The notes: generated by a model not told the origin, from the letters alone. 17,798 nucleotides of DNA from an uncultured Micavibrio sp. (GCA_937896295.1 CALBME010000013.1:1-17798); one strand, 5' to 3'; counted from the stretch's first letter, positions 7,946 through 14,716 are shown. A program made the numbers and translations.

Positions 7946-8664
7946 TGCGCAAGACGGCCTTCCTCACACTCGCACTCGTGCTGGCGTTCGCCGCCGGCGC
8001 GCCGGTGCATGCGCAGGGAACGCCGCCCGGTGCGACGCAGGGCCTGCCCTTCGTCAATGACGGCGCGAACCAGCCTGTGCTGCAACCCATCTCTCCCGAC
8101 GCGGCGCCGGTTGACGGCGCGGCCGTGGCAGGTGACGCAGCCCATGCCGAAGGCGCCCGCAAGGGTCTGCCCCAGTTCGACATCTCGACGTTTGCCCGCC
8201 AGCTGGTCTGGCTGGCCATCACGTTCCTGTTTGTCTATTTCGTGTTCGCGCGCAAGACGCTGCCGTCCATCGGCCGCGCCATCTCGGACCGGATGACCCG
8301 GATCGAAAACGACCTTGAACAGGCTGAAAAGCTGAAGAAGCAGGTCGAACAGGTGCGCAACGACTACGAAGCCGCCATCGCCAAAGCCCAAGCCGAAGCA
8401 ACCAATATTATCAATCAGTTGCAAGGTGATATTAAGAAGTCGATTGAAGCTCAGGATGCTGATTTCAAAGCCCGCGCCGAACAGGCCGTGGCCCAGCTTG
8501 AAATGAACATTACGGCCAATCGCGGCCGCGTTCTTGGCGAACTGAACACGCTGGCGGCATCGCTGGCCGTGGACATCGCCAACCGCGTCGCCGGTGTCAA
8601 AGCCGACGAAAAAGCCGCCCGCGCCGAAATCGACGCCCACCAAGTGAACATGAAGGCCGCATGA
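7945..8664 (+). CDS. atpF': ATP synthase Fo subunit b' with signal-peptide-like extension
   Basis: A 239-residue b'-type peripheral-stalk subunit that pairs with subunit b to hold F1. The conserved b' start GLPQFDISTF is at 74-83, followed by a membrane helix (about 86-102) and a long charged coiled coil to the C-terminus. The family is typically about 160-200 residues. The excess is at the N-terminus: residues 1-23 look like a cleavable Sec signal (MRKTAFLTLALVLAFAAGAPVHA, split here as an 18-residue core plus the AHA/Q-type cleavage site), then a ~50-residue Pro/Ala-rich linker. This would put the linker in the periplasm with the correct Nout-Cin topology. The ATG overlaps the atpE stop by one base. 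Confidence 0.9.
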   Translation: MRKTAFLTLALVLAFAAGAPVHAQGTPPGATQGLPFVNDGANQPVLQPISPDAAPVDGAAVAGDAAHAEGARKGLPQFDISTFARQLVWLAITFLFVYFVFARKTLPSIGRAISDRMTRIENDLEQAEKLKKQVEQVRNDYEAAIAKAQAEATNIINQLQGDIKKSIEAQDADFKARAEQAVAQLEMNITANRGRVLGELNTLAASLAVDIANRVAGVKADEKAARAEIDAHQVNMKAA

Positions 8665-9275
8665 CCAGCACGCCCGGAACCCCCGCCACGGAACAAGCCC
8701 TGACCCCCGCGACTGATGTCACGCCGGGTCCGGATACGGTTGCCACGACGCAGGTCGCGGAAGGCCACGCCGAAGCCCATGGCCATGGCGGTTTCCTGGG
8801 CGATGCCACCAACTGGGTTTTCATTTCATTCGTCATCTTTGCCGTGCTGTTCGTCCGTTACGGGCTCAAACGCGTACTCGGTACGCTGGACAAGCGCATC
8901 GATGACATCCGTACCGAAATCGACGCCGCCGAAAAACTGAAACGCGATGCGACCGAGATGCTGGCCAATTACCAGCAACGTCACCGCGATGCGATGAACG
9001 AGGCCGCCGAAATCGCCGCCAATGCCAAGCGCCAGGCCCAAAGCATGCAAGACAAGGCCGAAGCCGACCTGAAAGACACGATCGCACGCCGTGAAAAGCA
9101 GCTGAACGACCGCCTGTCGCGCATCGAAGCGGCAGCCGAAGCCGAGCTGCGCAAGGTGACCGCCGATGTCGCTCTCAAGGCATCGGAAGCCCTGATCCGC
9201 AAGGGCATGGACGCCAAGGCGCAAAACGCGCTGGCCGACCAGGCGATCGCCAACCTGTCCAAAGCCGTTAACTAA
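8661..9275 (+). CDS. atpF: ATP synthase Fo subunit b
   Basis: A 204-residue second peripheral-stalk subunit. Residues 1-33 are Thr/Pro/Ala-rich, followed by the His-rich patch GHAEAHGHGG (35-44), one membrane helix (about 50-66) and a long amphipathic coiled coil (about 70-200) that would reach F1. The start overlaps the b' stop as ATGA, with GAAGG 5 nt upstream. The family usually has a shorter N-terminus, so the Thr/Pro and His-rich lead is unusual. It is the last Fo gene here. Genes for F1 (atpHAGDC) are not in the window, as expected for the split operons of alphaproteobacteria. Confidence 0.92.
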   Translation: MTSTPGTPATEQALTPATDVTPGPDTVATTQVAEGHAEAHGHGGFLGDATNWVFISFVIFAVLFVRYGLKRVLGTLDKRIDDIRTEIDAAEKLKRDATEMLANYQQRHRDAMNEAAEIAANAKRQAQSMQDKAEADLKDTIARREKQLNDRLSRIEAAAEAELRKVTADVALKASEALIRKGMDAKAQNALADQAIANLSKAVN

Positions 9276-9288
9276 TCACCTTCCCGCC

Positions 9289-9317
9289 TTCGCATGGATC
9301 ATGCGACGCGCTAGGAT
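9289..9317 (+). promoter_or_regulatory. Candidate nadD promoter
   Basis: TTCGCA (9289-9294), a 17-nt spacer and TAGGAT (9312-9317) end 5 nt before the nadD ATG. If real, the mRNA would be nearly leaderless. However, AGGA within the -10 could instead be an SD 6 nt from ATG. A perfect 7-bp inverted repeat (9290-9306, TCGCATG-GAT-CATGCGA) overlaps the -35 and could be an operator or a short hairpin. Confidence 0.3.
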
Positions 9318-9322
9318 GGCGC

Positions 9323-9940
9323 ATGTCACCCATTAGCCCTTCGCCGCATATCCGATCCGCCGCACGGTGGAAGGGTTTGCGCGTGGGGCTTCTGGGCGGG
9401 TCCTTCAACCCTGCCCATGACGGGCACATGCATATCGCGCGGCAGGCGCTGGTCCGTTTCAAACTGGATGCGGTGTGGTGGGTCGTATCGCCGGGCAACG
9501 TTCTTAAAACAAAATCGGTGGTGGCGGATTACGCGGCGCGCGTCGCGGCGGTGTCCGCGTTTGTACAGCATCCGCGCATGTGCGCCACCGATATCGAGGC
9601 GCATCTGCGCACGCGTTACACGTATGACACCGTACGCGCCCTCAAAACCCGGTTTCCGACCACGCGGTTCGTATGGATTGCCGGCATGGACAATGCGTGC
9701 GATTTCCACCGCTGGGACCGGTGGGCCGACCTGCCCGGCCTGATCCCGTTCGTGTTCTTTGACCGCCCACCGGCGCTGGCCAAAATCAAGGGCAAGCGCC
9801 TGCGCCAGAACCGGCGCATCACGCAGTGCACCAAAACCGTCACCCACCGTCCAAAACGGGGAGAAACCGGCGTTTTCTGGATGTTCCGTGGCCGTGCCAT
9901 CAACCTGTCGAGCACCCAGATCAGGGCCCGGGCGCGGTGA
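9323..9940 (+). CDS. nadD: Nicotinate-nucleotide adenylyltransferase
   Basis: A 205-residue NadD, which converts nicotinate mononucleotide plus ATP to deamido-NAD in NAD biosynthesis. The nucleotidyltransferase signature GGSFNPAHDGH (25-35) contains the catalytic HxGH motif (H32, H35). The C-terminal family motif SSTQIR is at 196-201, only four residues before the end, so the C-terminus is very short. Length is within family range. In many alphaproteobacteria nadD follows obg-proB-proA (from memory); here it directly follows the ATP synthase Fo genes after 47 nt. rsfS and rlmH follow, the usual partners. Confidence 0.93.
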   Translation: MSPISPSPHIRSAARWKGLRVGLLGGSFNPAHDGHMHIARQALVRFKLDAVWWVVSPGNVLKTKSVVADYAARVAAVSAFVQHPRMCATDIEAHLRTRYTYDTVRALKTRFPTTRFVWIAGMDNACDFHRWDRWADLPGLIPFVFFDRPPALAKIKGKRLRQNRRITQCTKTVTHRPKRGETGVFWMFRGRAINLSSTQIRARAR

Positions 9941-9942
9941 TC

Positions 9943-9972
9943 TTGGCGTTTCTGGCGACTCTGCGGTATACT
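9943..9972 (+). promoter_or_regulatory. Strong sigma-70-type promoter upstream of rsfS
   Basis: TTGGCG (9943-9948), an 18-nt spacer and TATACT (9967-9972, 5 of 6 consensus bases) begin just after the nadD stop. Transcription would start near 9979, giving a leader of about 100 nt before the rsfS SD. The first ATG of a short ORF is at 9980, at or next to the predicted 5' end. Confidence 0.5.
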
Positions 9973-9979
9973 GAGGGTA

Positions 9980-10090
9980 ATGATGGATCGCCCCTGCAGG
10001 ACGCAGATGACACCGCCAGCCTCCGCCGCCCTTGAAAGAGGACAGGCGGATTTTTATTTCAAACACACCACAAAGGAGAGCACCCCATAG
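9980..10090 (+). CDS. Possible 36-codon leader ORF of rsfS
   Basis: It runs from ATG 9980 (a second ATG follows at 9983) to TAG 10088-10090. The peptide begins MMDRPCRTQMTPPASAALER and resembles nothing I know. The predicted transcription start is at or 1 nt before the first ATG, so it could be read as a leaderless ORF; GAGGG lies only 2-5 nt upstream. Its TAG overlaps the ATA codon that sits at ideal distance from the rsfS SD. It spans a terminator-like hairpin, so its translation could influence read-through into rsfS. It may equally be a chance ORF. Confidence 0.25.
   Translation: MMDRPCRTQMTPPASAALERGQADFYFKHTTKESTP
10022..10059 (+). terminator. Terminator-like hairpin in the rsfS leader (possible attenuator)
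   Basis: TCCGCC (10022-10027) pairs perfectly with GGCGGA (10045-10050), and TTTTTATTT follows. The 17-nt interior can form a second small stem (CCTT/GAGG). It lies between a good promoter and the rsfS SD. It could end nadD transcripts, attenuate rsfS, or both. A 6-bp outer stem makes it a modest terminator. Confidence 0.4.
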
Positions 10091-10131
10091 CCAGCAAAAA
10101 AAAGACCGCGGTCATTTCGGGACCCGAAGCC
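10072..10131 (+). promoter_or_regulatory. rsfS SD plus possible 15-codon extension starting at ATA
   Basis: AAAGGAG (10072-10078) is the best SD in the neighbourhood. Eight nt later, where a start codon is expected, lies ATA (10087-10089), in frame with rsfS and without a stop before the ATG at 10132. The extension would read (M)ASKKKTAVISGPEA. The context cATAgcc differs by one transition from cATGgcc. Either rsfS uses a rare AUA start, or the base is a mutation or sequence error, or translation starts at 10132 without a good SD. An A8 run (10096-10103) lies inside. Confidence 0.5.
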
Positions 10132-10479
10132 ATGGCGAACGCGATTACCGCGCTTCTCGACGAAGGCAAAGCCGAAGACATCATTCTTGTACCGCTTGCC
10201 GGTAAATCATCCATCGCCGATTTCCTGATCATCGCCTCGGGCCGTTCCGGGCGCCATGTTTCGGCCCTCGCCGACCAGATCGGGCGTTACATCAAAGACC
10301 ATCACAACAAAACCGCCCGTCACGAAGGCAAAGGCAATGGCGACTGGGTCATCACGGATGCCGGCGACGTCATCGTGCATATTTTCCGCCCGGAAGTGCG
10401 CAGCTTTTACAACCTTGAGAAAATCTGGGTCGAGCCAGCCGAAACGGCGCAGCCAGCCCCGAAAAAACGCAAGGCGTAA
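10132..10479 (+). CDS. rsfS: Ribosomal silencing factor RsfS
   Basis: A 115-residue member of the RsfS/Iojap family, which binds ribosomal protein uL14 and blocks joining of the 30S and 50S subunits during nutrient limitation. Family features are the opening ALLDEGKAEDI, the core strand-helix AGKSSIADFLIIASGRSGRHV and the closing DWVITDAGDVIVHIFRPEVRSFYNLEKIW. A Pro/Lys tail (PAPKKRKA) ends the protein. I list the first canonical ATG, but it has no good SD; a strong SD 54 nt upstream points to an in-frame ATA at 10087, which would give 130 residues. It has its own promoter at 9943-9972 and an elaborate leader. rlmH follows after 52 nt, the usual partner. Confidence 0.92.
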   Translation: MANAITALLDEGKAEDIILVPLAGKSSIADFLIIASGRSGRHVSALADQIGRYIKDHHNKTARHEGKGNGDWVITDAGDVIVHIFRPEVRSFYNLEKIWVEPAETAQPAPKKRKA

Positions 10480-10497
10480 GGGCAACGTTTAAGCGTC

Positions 10498-10526
10498 TTA
10501 ACTTCCTATAGGCCCCGCCCTATAGT
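10498..10526 (+). promoter_or_regulatory. rlmH promoter with overlapping inverted repeat
   Basis: TTAACT (10498-10503), a 17-nt spacer and TATAGT (10521-10526) end 5 nt before the rlmH ATG, so the transcript should start at or next to the start codon. CTATAGG (10506-10512) and CCTATAG (10519-10525) form a perfect 7-bp inverted repeat with a 6-nt spacer across the -10. That looks like an operator for a dimeric repressor, or simply a duplicated -10-like word. Confidence 0.45.
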
Positions 10527-10531
10527 GAGGC

Positions 10532-10951
10532 ATGAAGTTTTCTATCCTTGCCGTTGGGAAGATGAAGGACCGGGCGCAACTCGACCTTTACAACGACTAT
10601 GCAAAGCGCCTGAGCCCGCCGCCTGCGCTCAAAGAACTGCCGGAAAACGGCGATCCTGAAAAACTGATCGATGAGAACGCCTTCGTGATCGTCATGGACG
10701 AACGGGGCAAGAACCTGTCGTCGCAGGAGCTGGCCGCCACGCTGCAGAACGCGATGAACGCGGGTAAATCCACCTGCCAGGTTCTGATCGGCGGAGCCAA
10801 CGGGCACAGCGACGCGGTCCGCGCGCGCGCCCATCTTCTTTTGTCATTCGGCAAGCTGACCTGGCCGCATATGCTGGCCCGGATCATGCTTCTGGAACAG
10901 CTTTACCGCGCCAAGTCCATTCTGGCCGGGCATCCGTATCACAGGGAATAG
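10532..10951 (+). CDS. rlmH: 23S rRNA pseudouridine-1915 N3-methyltransferase
   Basis: A 139-residue SPOUT-class methyltransferase that methylates pseudouridine 1915 in helix 69 of 23S rRNA, using S-adenosylmethionine on the assembled ribosome. Motifs: N-terminal LAVGKMKD, MDERGKNLSS (55-64), SAM-binding loop IGGANGH (86-92) and the C-terminal YRAKSILAGHPYHRE (125-139), which is nearly invariant. The family is usually about 155-160 residues. The missing stretch is the linker after residue 30, where only about 20 residues join the first strand-helix to FVIVMDERG. The motifs are intact, so it is probably functional. No usable SD precedes the ATG (GAGG ends 1 nt before it), which fits a leaderless mRNA. 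The stop TAG abuts the next ATG. Confidence 0.93.
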   Translation: MKFSILAVGKMKDRAQLDLYNDYAKRLSPPPALKELPENGDPEKLIDENAFVIVMDERGKNLSSQELAATLQNAMNAGKSTCQVLIGGANGHSDAVRARAHLLLSFGKLTWPHMLARIMLLEQLYRAKSILAGHPYHRE

Positions 10952-11986
10952 ATGCGCCGGCTTATCCTGATGTCCGCATTCGTCCTGTCCCTGCCCGCCG
11001 TGGCGATGGCGGCGGATGAGGATGCGCGCGCCGCCCTTTCGGGACGGCTTGTCGCGGCGGCCGCGGATATCCGTGGGGTGGAGCGCCAGCTGGAACGCCT
11101 GCAGGAAAACCTGGCCGACCTGAACCTGAAAAAGGCCAATCTTGAAAAAGAATACCGCGACCGGCGCGTGCGCATGGCGGGGACGCTTGCGGCGCTGACG
11201 CACATGGCGCAGACACCGCGTGAAGCCGTGCTGATCCGCCCCGGCGGACCGTTGCAGGCCGCGCGCACGTCGATGCTGTTATCCGCGTCGCTGCCCGCCA
11301 TTGAAACGCAGGCGGCGTCGTTTCGCGGGCTTTTGACCGAACTTGAAAAAACGCGCGGGGAACTTGCCAGAAAAACCACGCAGGCGGAAACCGCCCGCGC
11401 CGACCTGAGCGCCCGCCACCGCAGCTTAAGCGCCCTGCTTGAGAACCGCGACGCCAGCCATGACATCGCCGCCGAAAGCGCCGCCGTGGCCGCGCTGGTC
11501 CGCGATGCGCAGTCGCTCAAGGACCTGCTGGAGGACCTGTCGTCCGGCGGCCCGAAGATGGAATTGCAGGCCGTGAGCGTGCCGGAAGGCGAAGGGCAGC
11601 TGCCCGTATCCGGCGTGGTGCGGGTCCGGTACGGCCAGCGCGATCCGGATACCGGCAACCGCGCCAGCGGCCTGTCCATCGAAACCCTGTCCGGTGCCGT
11701 GGTTGTCGCCCCGCTGGGCGGGGTCGTGCGCTATGCCGGGCCGTTCAAGGGGTATGGGACCATTGTCATCATTGCCCATAAGGGGGGCTATTACTCCCTG
11801 ATCGCGGGTCTGGATAAATTAAGCGTTTCTGCGGGTCAGGAGATTGTTTCGGGTGAGCCTGTTGCTATACTTGGAACCGTTGACCAGACGAATCAGGCCG
11901 GCAACGCGCGCAGGAGTGTTTATTACGAACTGCGTTATGGCGGCCAACCCATCGATCCGTCCCGGAAACTGCCCGACCTCGGCTAG
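10952..11986 (+). CDS. EnvC-like murein hydrolase activator (degenerate LytM/M23)
   Basis: A 344-residue periplasmic protein. Residues 1-20 are a Sec signal ending AVAMA. Two coiled-coil regions (about 22-75 and 115-175) precede a C-terminal LytM/M23 domain (about 225-344). All metal ligands of active M23 peptidases are missing: the HxxxD site reads GLSIET (240-245), the middle His region YSLIAGL, and the HxH site VYYELR (323-328). That matches EnvC-type activators, which switch on amidases for septal peptidoglycan splitting rather than cutting themselves. The ATG follows the rlmH stop with zero spacing, with AGGGA as SD. ctpA follows after 42 nt. The same gene order occurs widely in alphaproteobacteria (from memory). 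Confidence 0.87.
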   Translation: MRRLILMSAFVLSLPAVAMAADEDARAALSGRLVAAAADIRGVERQLERLQENLADLNLKKANLEKEYRDRRVRMAGTLAALTHMAQTPREAVLIRPGGPLQAARTSMLLSASLPAIETQAASFRGLLTELEKTRGELARKTTQAETARADLSARHRSLSALLENRDASHDIAAESAAVAALVRDAQSLKDLLEDLSSGGPKMELQAVSVPEGEGQLPVSGVVRVRYGQRDPDTGNRASGLSIETLSGAVVVAPLGGVVRYAGPFKGYGTIVIIAHKGGYYSLIAGLDKLSVSAGQEIVSGEPVAILGTVDQTNQAGNARRSVYYELRYGGQPIDPSRKLPDLG

Positions 11987-12028
11987 CGCCGGGTTAACCC
12001 CAGTGGTTCATTCTTGATTGGAACATTC

Positions 12029-13606
12029 ATGACCCGTCTTCGTTACTTCGTTCTTTCCGCCCTGATGCTGTCCTTCGCGGCCCCCGCATTCGCGCAACAG
12101 GCACCCCGCGGCGCGGACCAGATCGCGCAGGCCGCCGCATCGGGCACAAATCCGAAGCAGGACACGGAAGAAACGTACAAAATGCTCAAGCTGTTCGGCG
12201 AAGTGTTCGAACGCGTCCGCGCCCAGTATGTCGACCCCAAGACGGACAAGGAACTGATCGAATTCGCCCTGAACGGCATGCTGTCATCCCTCGACCCGCA
12301 TTCGTCATACCTGAACGACGAAGGCTTTGAAGATATGAAGGTGCAGACCCGCGGCAGCTTCGGCGGCCTGGGCATCGAGGTCACGATGGAAAACGGCCTT
12401 GTCAAAGTCGTATCGCCCATCGACGACACCCCCGCCTTCAAGGCCGGGGTGAAGGCCGGCGACCTGATCACGCATCTCGACGGTAAACCCGTACTGGGAT
12501 TAACACTGAACGACGCCGTTGAAAAAATGCGCGGCAAGGTCGGCAGCACCATTGAAATCACCGTGCGCCGCGAAGGCACCGCCGAACCGGTCAAATTCAA
12601 GATCACACGCGATGTCATCCGCATCAAGTCGGTGCGTTATTCGGTGTACGACAATGTCGGTTACATCCGCATCACGACCTTCAACGCGCAGACCGATACC
12701 GGTCTTAAAAACGCGCTGGCCGACATTCAGAAGCAACAGGGCAACAAGCTGCTGGGTTACGTGCTGGACATGCGCAACAACCCGGGCGGCCTACTTGACC
12801 AGGCGATCGCCGTGGCCGACGACTTCCTTGAAAAGGGCGAAATCGTATCGACGCGCGGCCGCAACGAAGAAGACACCAAACGTGACAACGCCACGCCGGG
12901 CGACCTGGCCAACGGCCTTCCCATGGTCGTGCTTATCAATGGCGGTTCGGCTTCGGCATCGGAGATCGTGGCCGGTGCGCTGCAGGACCATCGCCGCGGC
13001 GTGCTGATCGGCACCAAGTCGTTCGGCAAGGGATCGGTGCAGACCATCATCAGCCTGCCCGGCGGGACGGCCATTCGCCTGACCACCGCGCGTTATTACA
13101 CGCCATCGGGCCGTTCGATCCAGGCCAAGGGGATCGAGCCGGATATCGTGGTTCCGCAGTCGAAAATCGAAAACCTTGAAAACCCGGACATGAACATCAG
13201 CGAAGCCGACCTGAAAGGCGCGCTGTCCAACCCGCAGGCGGCAGCACCGGGCGACGAGAAAAAAATGCCGGTCATCAAACCCGCCGATGAAAACGCGCCG
13301 AACGCCGAACAGGCCCCTGCGCTGGACCAGTCGGCCAAGGAAAAATCGACCGAGAAGAAACCGATTTCGATCGACCACCCGGAACTGGCTGACGATTACC
13401 AGCTGGCCCGTGCCATCGACCTTCTGCGCGGCATTTCCCTTTACAAGAGCCAGCACGCCCCTGAGGGCGCGCCGGACATGGTGAAACGCGCCGAGGCCAA
13501 AGCCCCGGCAGAGGTGAAGAAGGCCGATCCGAAAAAAGAAGACGTGAAGGCGGACGACGTCAAGCAAGATGACGCGAAGCCCGCCGCACCTGCACCCAAG
13601 GAATAG
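12029..13606 (+). CDS. ctpA: Carboxy-terminal processing protease (S41)
   Basis: A 525-residue periplasmic serine protease of the C-terminal processing family. The signal peptide is residues 1-21 (ending APAFA). A helical cap follows, then a PDZ domain (about 100-185, with GGLGIEV and AGVKAGDLI) and the S41 core. The Ser-Lys dyad is visible: S309 in GGSASASE and K334 in FGKGSVQ. Their 25-residue separation equals that in E. coli Prc. The C-terminal ~135 residues hold two Lys/Glu/Ala/Pro-rich low-complexity stretches (about 395-445 and 485-525) that the protease does not need. I prefer ATG 12029 to the TTG at 12014 because it starts directly at the signal peptide. Substrates are unknown; cell-wall proteins are likely given the EnvC neighbour. 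Confidence 0.94.
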   Translation: MTRLRYFVLSALMLSFAAPAFAQQAPRGADQIAQAAASGTNPKQDTEETYKMLKLFGEVFERVRAQYVDPKTDKELIEFALNGMLSSLDPHSSYLNDEGFEDMKVQTRGSFGGLGIEVTMENGLVKVVSPIDDTPAFKAGVKAGDLITHLDGKPVLGLTLNDAVEKMRGKVGSTIEITVRREGTAEPVKFKITRDVIRIKSVRYSVYDNVGYIRITTFNAQTDTGLKNALADIQKQQGNKLLGYVLDMRNNPGGLLDQAIAVADDFLEKGEIVSTRGRNEEDTKRDNATPGDLANGLPMVVLINGGSASASEIVAGALQDHRRGVLIGTKSFGKGSVQTIISLPGGTAIRLTTARYYTPSGRSIQAKGIEPDIVVPQSKIENLENPDMNISEADLKGALSNPQAAAPGDEKKMPVIKPADENAPNAEQAPALDQSAKEKSTEKKPISIDHPELADDYQLARAIDLLRGISLYKSQHAPEGAPDMVKRAEAKAPAEVKKADPKKEDVKADDVKQDDAKPAAPAPKE

Positions 13607-13613
13607 ACCCCGC

Positions 13614-14684
13614 ATGGTGAATGACGGCGACCAGGATATTCCCAGCAGCGTTGCCGATGGCGACGCATCAGGCGGCGGAAAAATTTGGATGCGCGTTTTG
13701 CGTTATCCGTTTCTTTCCTCGCTGCTGATCGGGATATTCGCGGTCATGGCCGCCGCCGTGATCCTGCCCAGCGACGGCCCCGCCCCGCACGCGGTCAGCG
13801 TTGCCGTCACGGGCGGATTGCCTGCACCGGAACCGGATACAACCGCGCCCGATACGCATAAAACGGACGCGCATACCGAACAGCAACAGCCTGCCGCATC
13901 CACCGAACCTGCCAAAGAGCATGCGGCCACACAGGATGCAGCAGCAGCAGCGGCAACGCCGACCCCGGCCGTTGAAGCAGCCCCTGCCATTCCCATCGTG
14001 GCCGAGGCCGCCGTCGTCATCGCCGATGCGGGCCTGAACCTGCGCGTGGCCGAGGAAATCGACAAGGCCATGCCGCGCGATACCACGCTGGCCATTTCCG
14101 TTTATGCCAACGACCCGGCGGCGACCGCAGCGGCCTTCAAAACATCGGGCCGCGACGTGTGGCTTCAGATAGCGGCGCAAAGCATGCGCGGCGGCATCGA
14201 CCCCGGCCCGATGGCCGTGTCGTCCAGCCAGTCGACCAAGGACAATACCGCGCTGTTGCAGAAGCAGATCGCCCTTGCAGATAACAACATCATCGGCATT
14301 TATGTGCCTGAAGACGCCGACATCACCGGGGGCGACCCGGATATGTGGCGCGACATCGCCCTGAACCTGATCGCGTCGAGCATGATGATCATGGATGCGA
14401 CCCCGGCCAAGGTGGCTACCACCCTGTACATGCAAAAACAGGAATCACAGATCAGCGCGTATCTGAAGACCGACGTGATCGTCAGCGGCGACATGGGACC
14501 TGCAGCCTTACAGAAAGCACTGGCTGACGCCGTGCCCATCATCCTGAACAAGCAGCAGGCCATCATCGTCATGAACCGCCCCACGGCGCTTGCGGTGCAG
14601 ACGCTGGCCGATTGGGTCAAAACGCTGCCTTCCAAGGGAATCCGCCTTGTTCCCGCAACCAAGTTCACGGGTTTAAAGGGTTGA
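13614..14684 (+). CDS. Divergent polysaccharide deacetylase family protein, probably inactive
   Basis: A 356-residue protein with a membrane anchor at about 33-51, an Ala/Thr/Pro/Glu-rich linker to about 125 and a C-terminal domain matching the divergent polysaccharide deacetylase fold, supported by position after ctpA and before rppH. Residues expected for catalysis are replaced: the first Asp of the IDD motif is Ala (VVIA137-D138), the His of LHLPME is Gln185 in WLQIAA, and the NHMGS segment is GIYVPEDAD (228-236). It therefore looks like a pseudoenzyme or binding protein. ATG 13614 follows the ctpA stop by 7 nt, with AAGGA 11 nt upstream. A longer ATG at 13569 would overlap ctpA by 38 nt and precede a non-hydrophobic stretch. 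Operon with ctpA likely. Confidence 0.75.
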   Translation: MVNDGDQDIPSSVADGDASGGGKIWMRVLRYPFLSSLLIGIFAVMAAAVILPSDGPAPHAVSVAVTGGLPAPEPDTTAPDTHKTDAHTEQQQPAASTEPAKEHAATQDAAAAAATPTPAVEAAPAIPIVAEAAVVIADAGLNLRVAEEIDKAMPRDTTLAISVYANDPAATAAAFKTSGRDVWLQIAAQSMRGGIDPGPMAVSSSQSTKDNTALLQKQIALADNNIIGIYVPEDADITGGDPDMWRDIALNLIASSMMIMDATPAKVATTLYMQKQESQISAYLKTDVIVSGDMGPAALQKALADAVPIILNKQQAIIVMNRPTALAVQTLADWVKTLPSKGIRLVPATKFTGLKG

Positions 14685-14709
14685 TTAGCCCCTAGTCCCC
14701 GCCTATCCT
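14681..14709 (+). promoter_or_regulatory. rppH promoter (leaderless)
   Basis: TTGATT (14681-14686), an exact 17-nt spacer and TATCCT (14704-14709) end 7 nt before the rppH ATG, and no purine-rich SD lies between. The -35 overlaps the stop codon of the preceding gene. The predicted transcript starts at the start codon. Confidence 0.5.
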
Positions 14710-14716
14710 TCTTCTC

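Noticed and set aside
6525..9275. Missing F1 genes as a sign of a broken ATP synthase locus
   Set aside because: Alphaproteobacteria normally keep Fo (atpIBEF'F) and F1 (atpHAGDC) operons apart.
10952..11986. Active M23 endopeptidase
   Set aside because: All His/Asp metal-ligand positions of the LytM domain are replaced, as in EnvC-type activators.
12014..12028. TTG start at 12014 for ctpA
   Set aside because: The ATG at 12029 directly starts a typical signal peptide, and the extra five residues add nothing.
13569..13613. ATG start at 13569 for the deacetylase-like protein
   Set aside because: It overlaps the ctpA C-terminus by 38 nt and gives an unlikely His/Pro/Arg leader; ATG 13614 has normal operon spacing.
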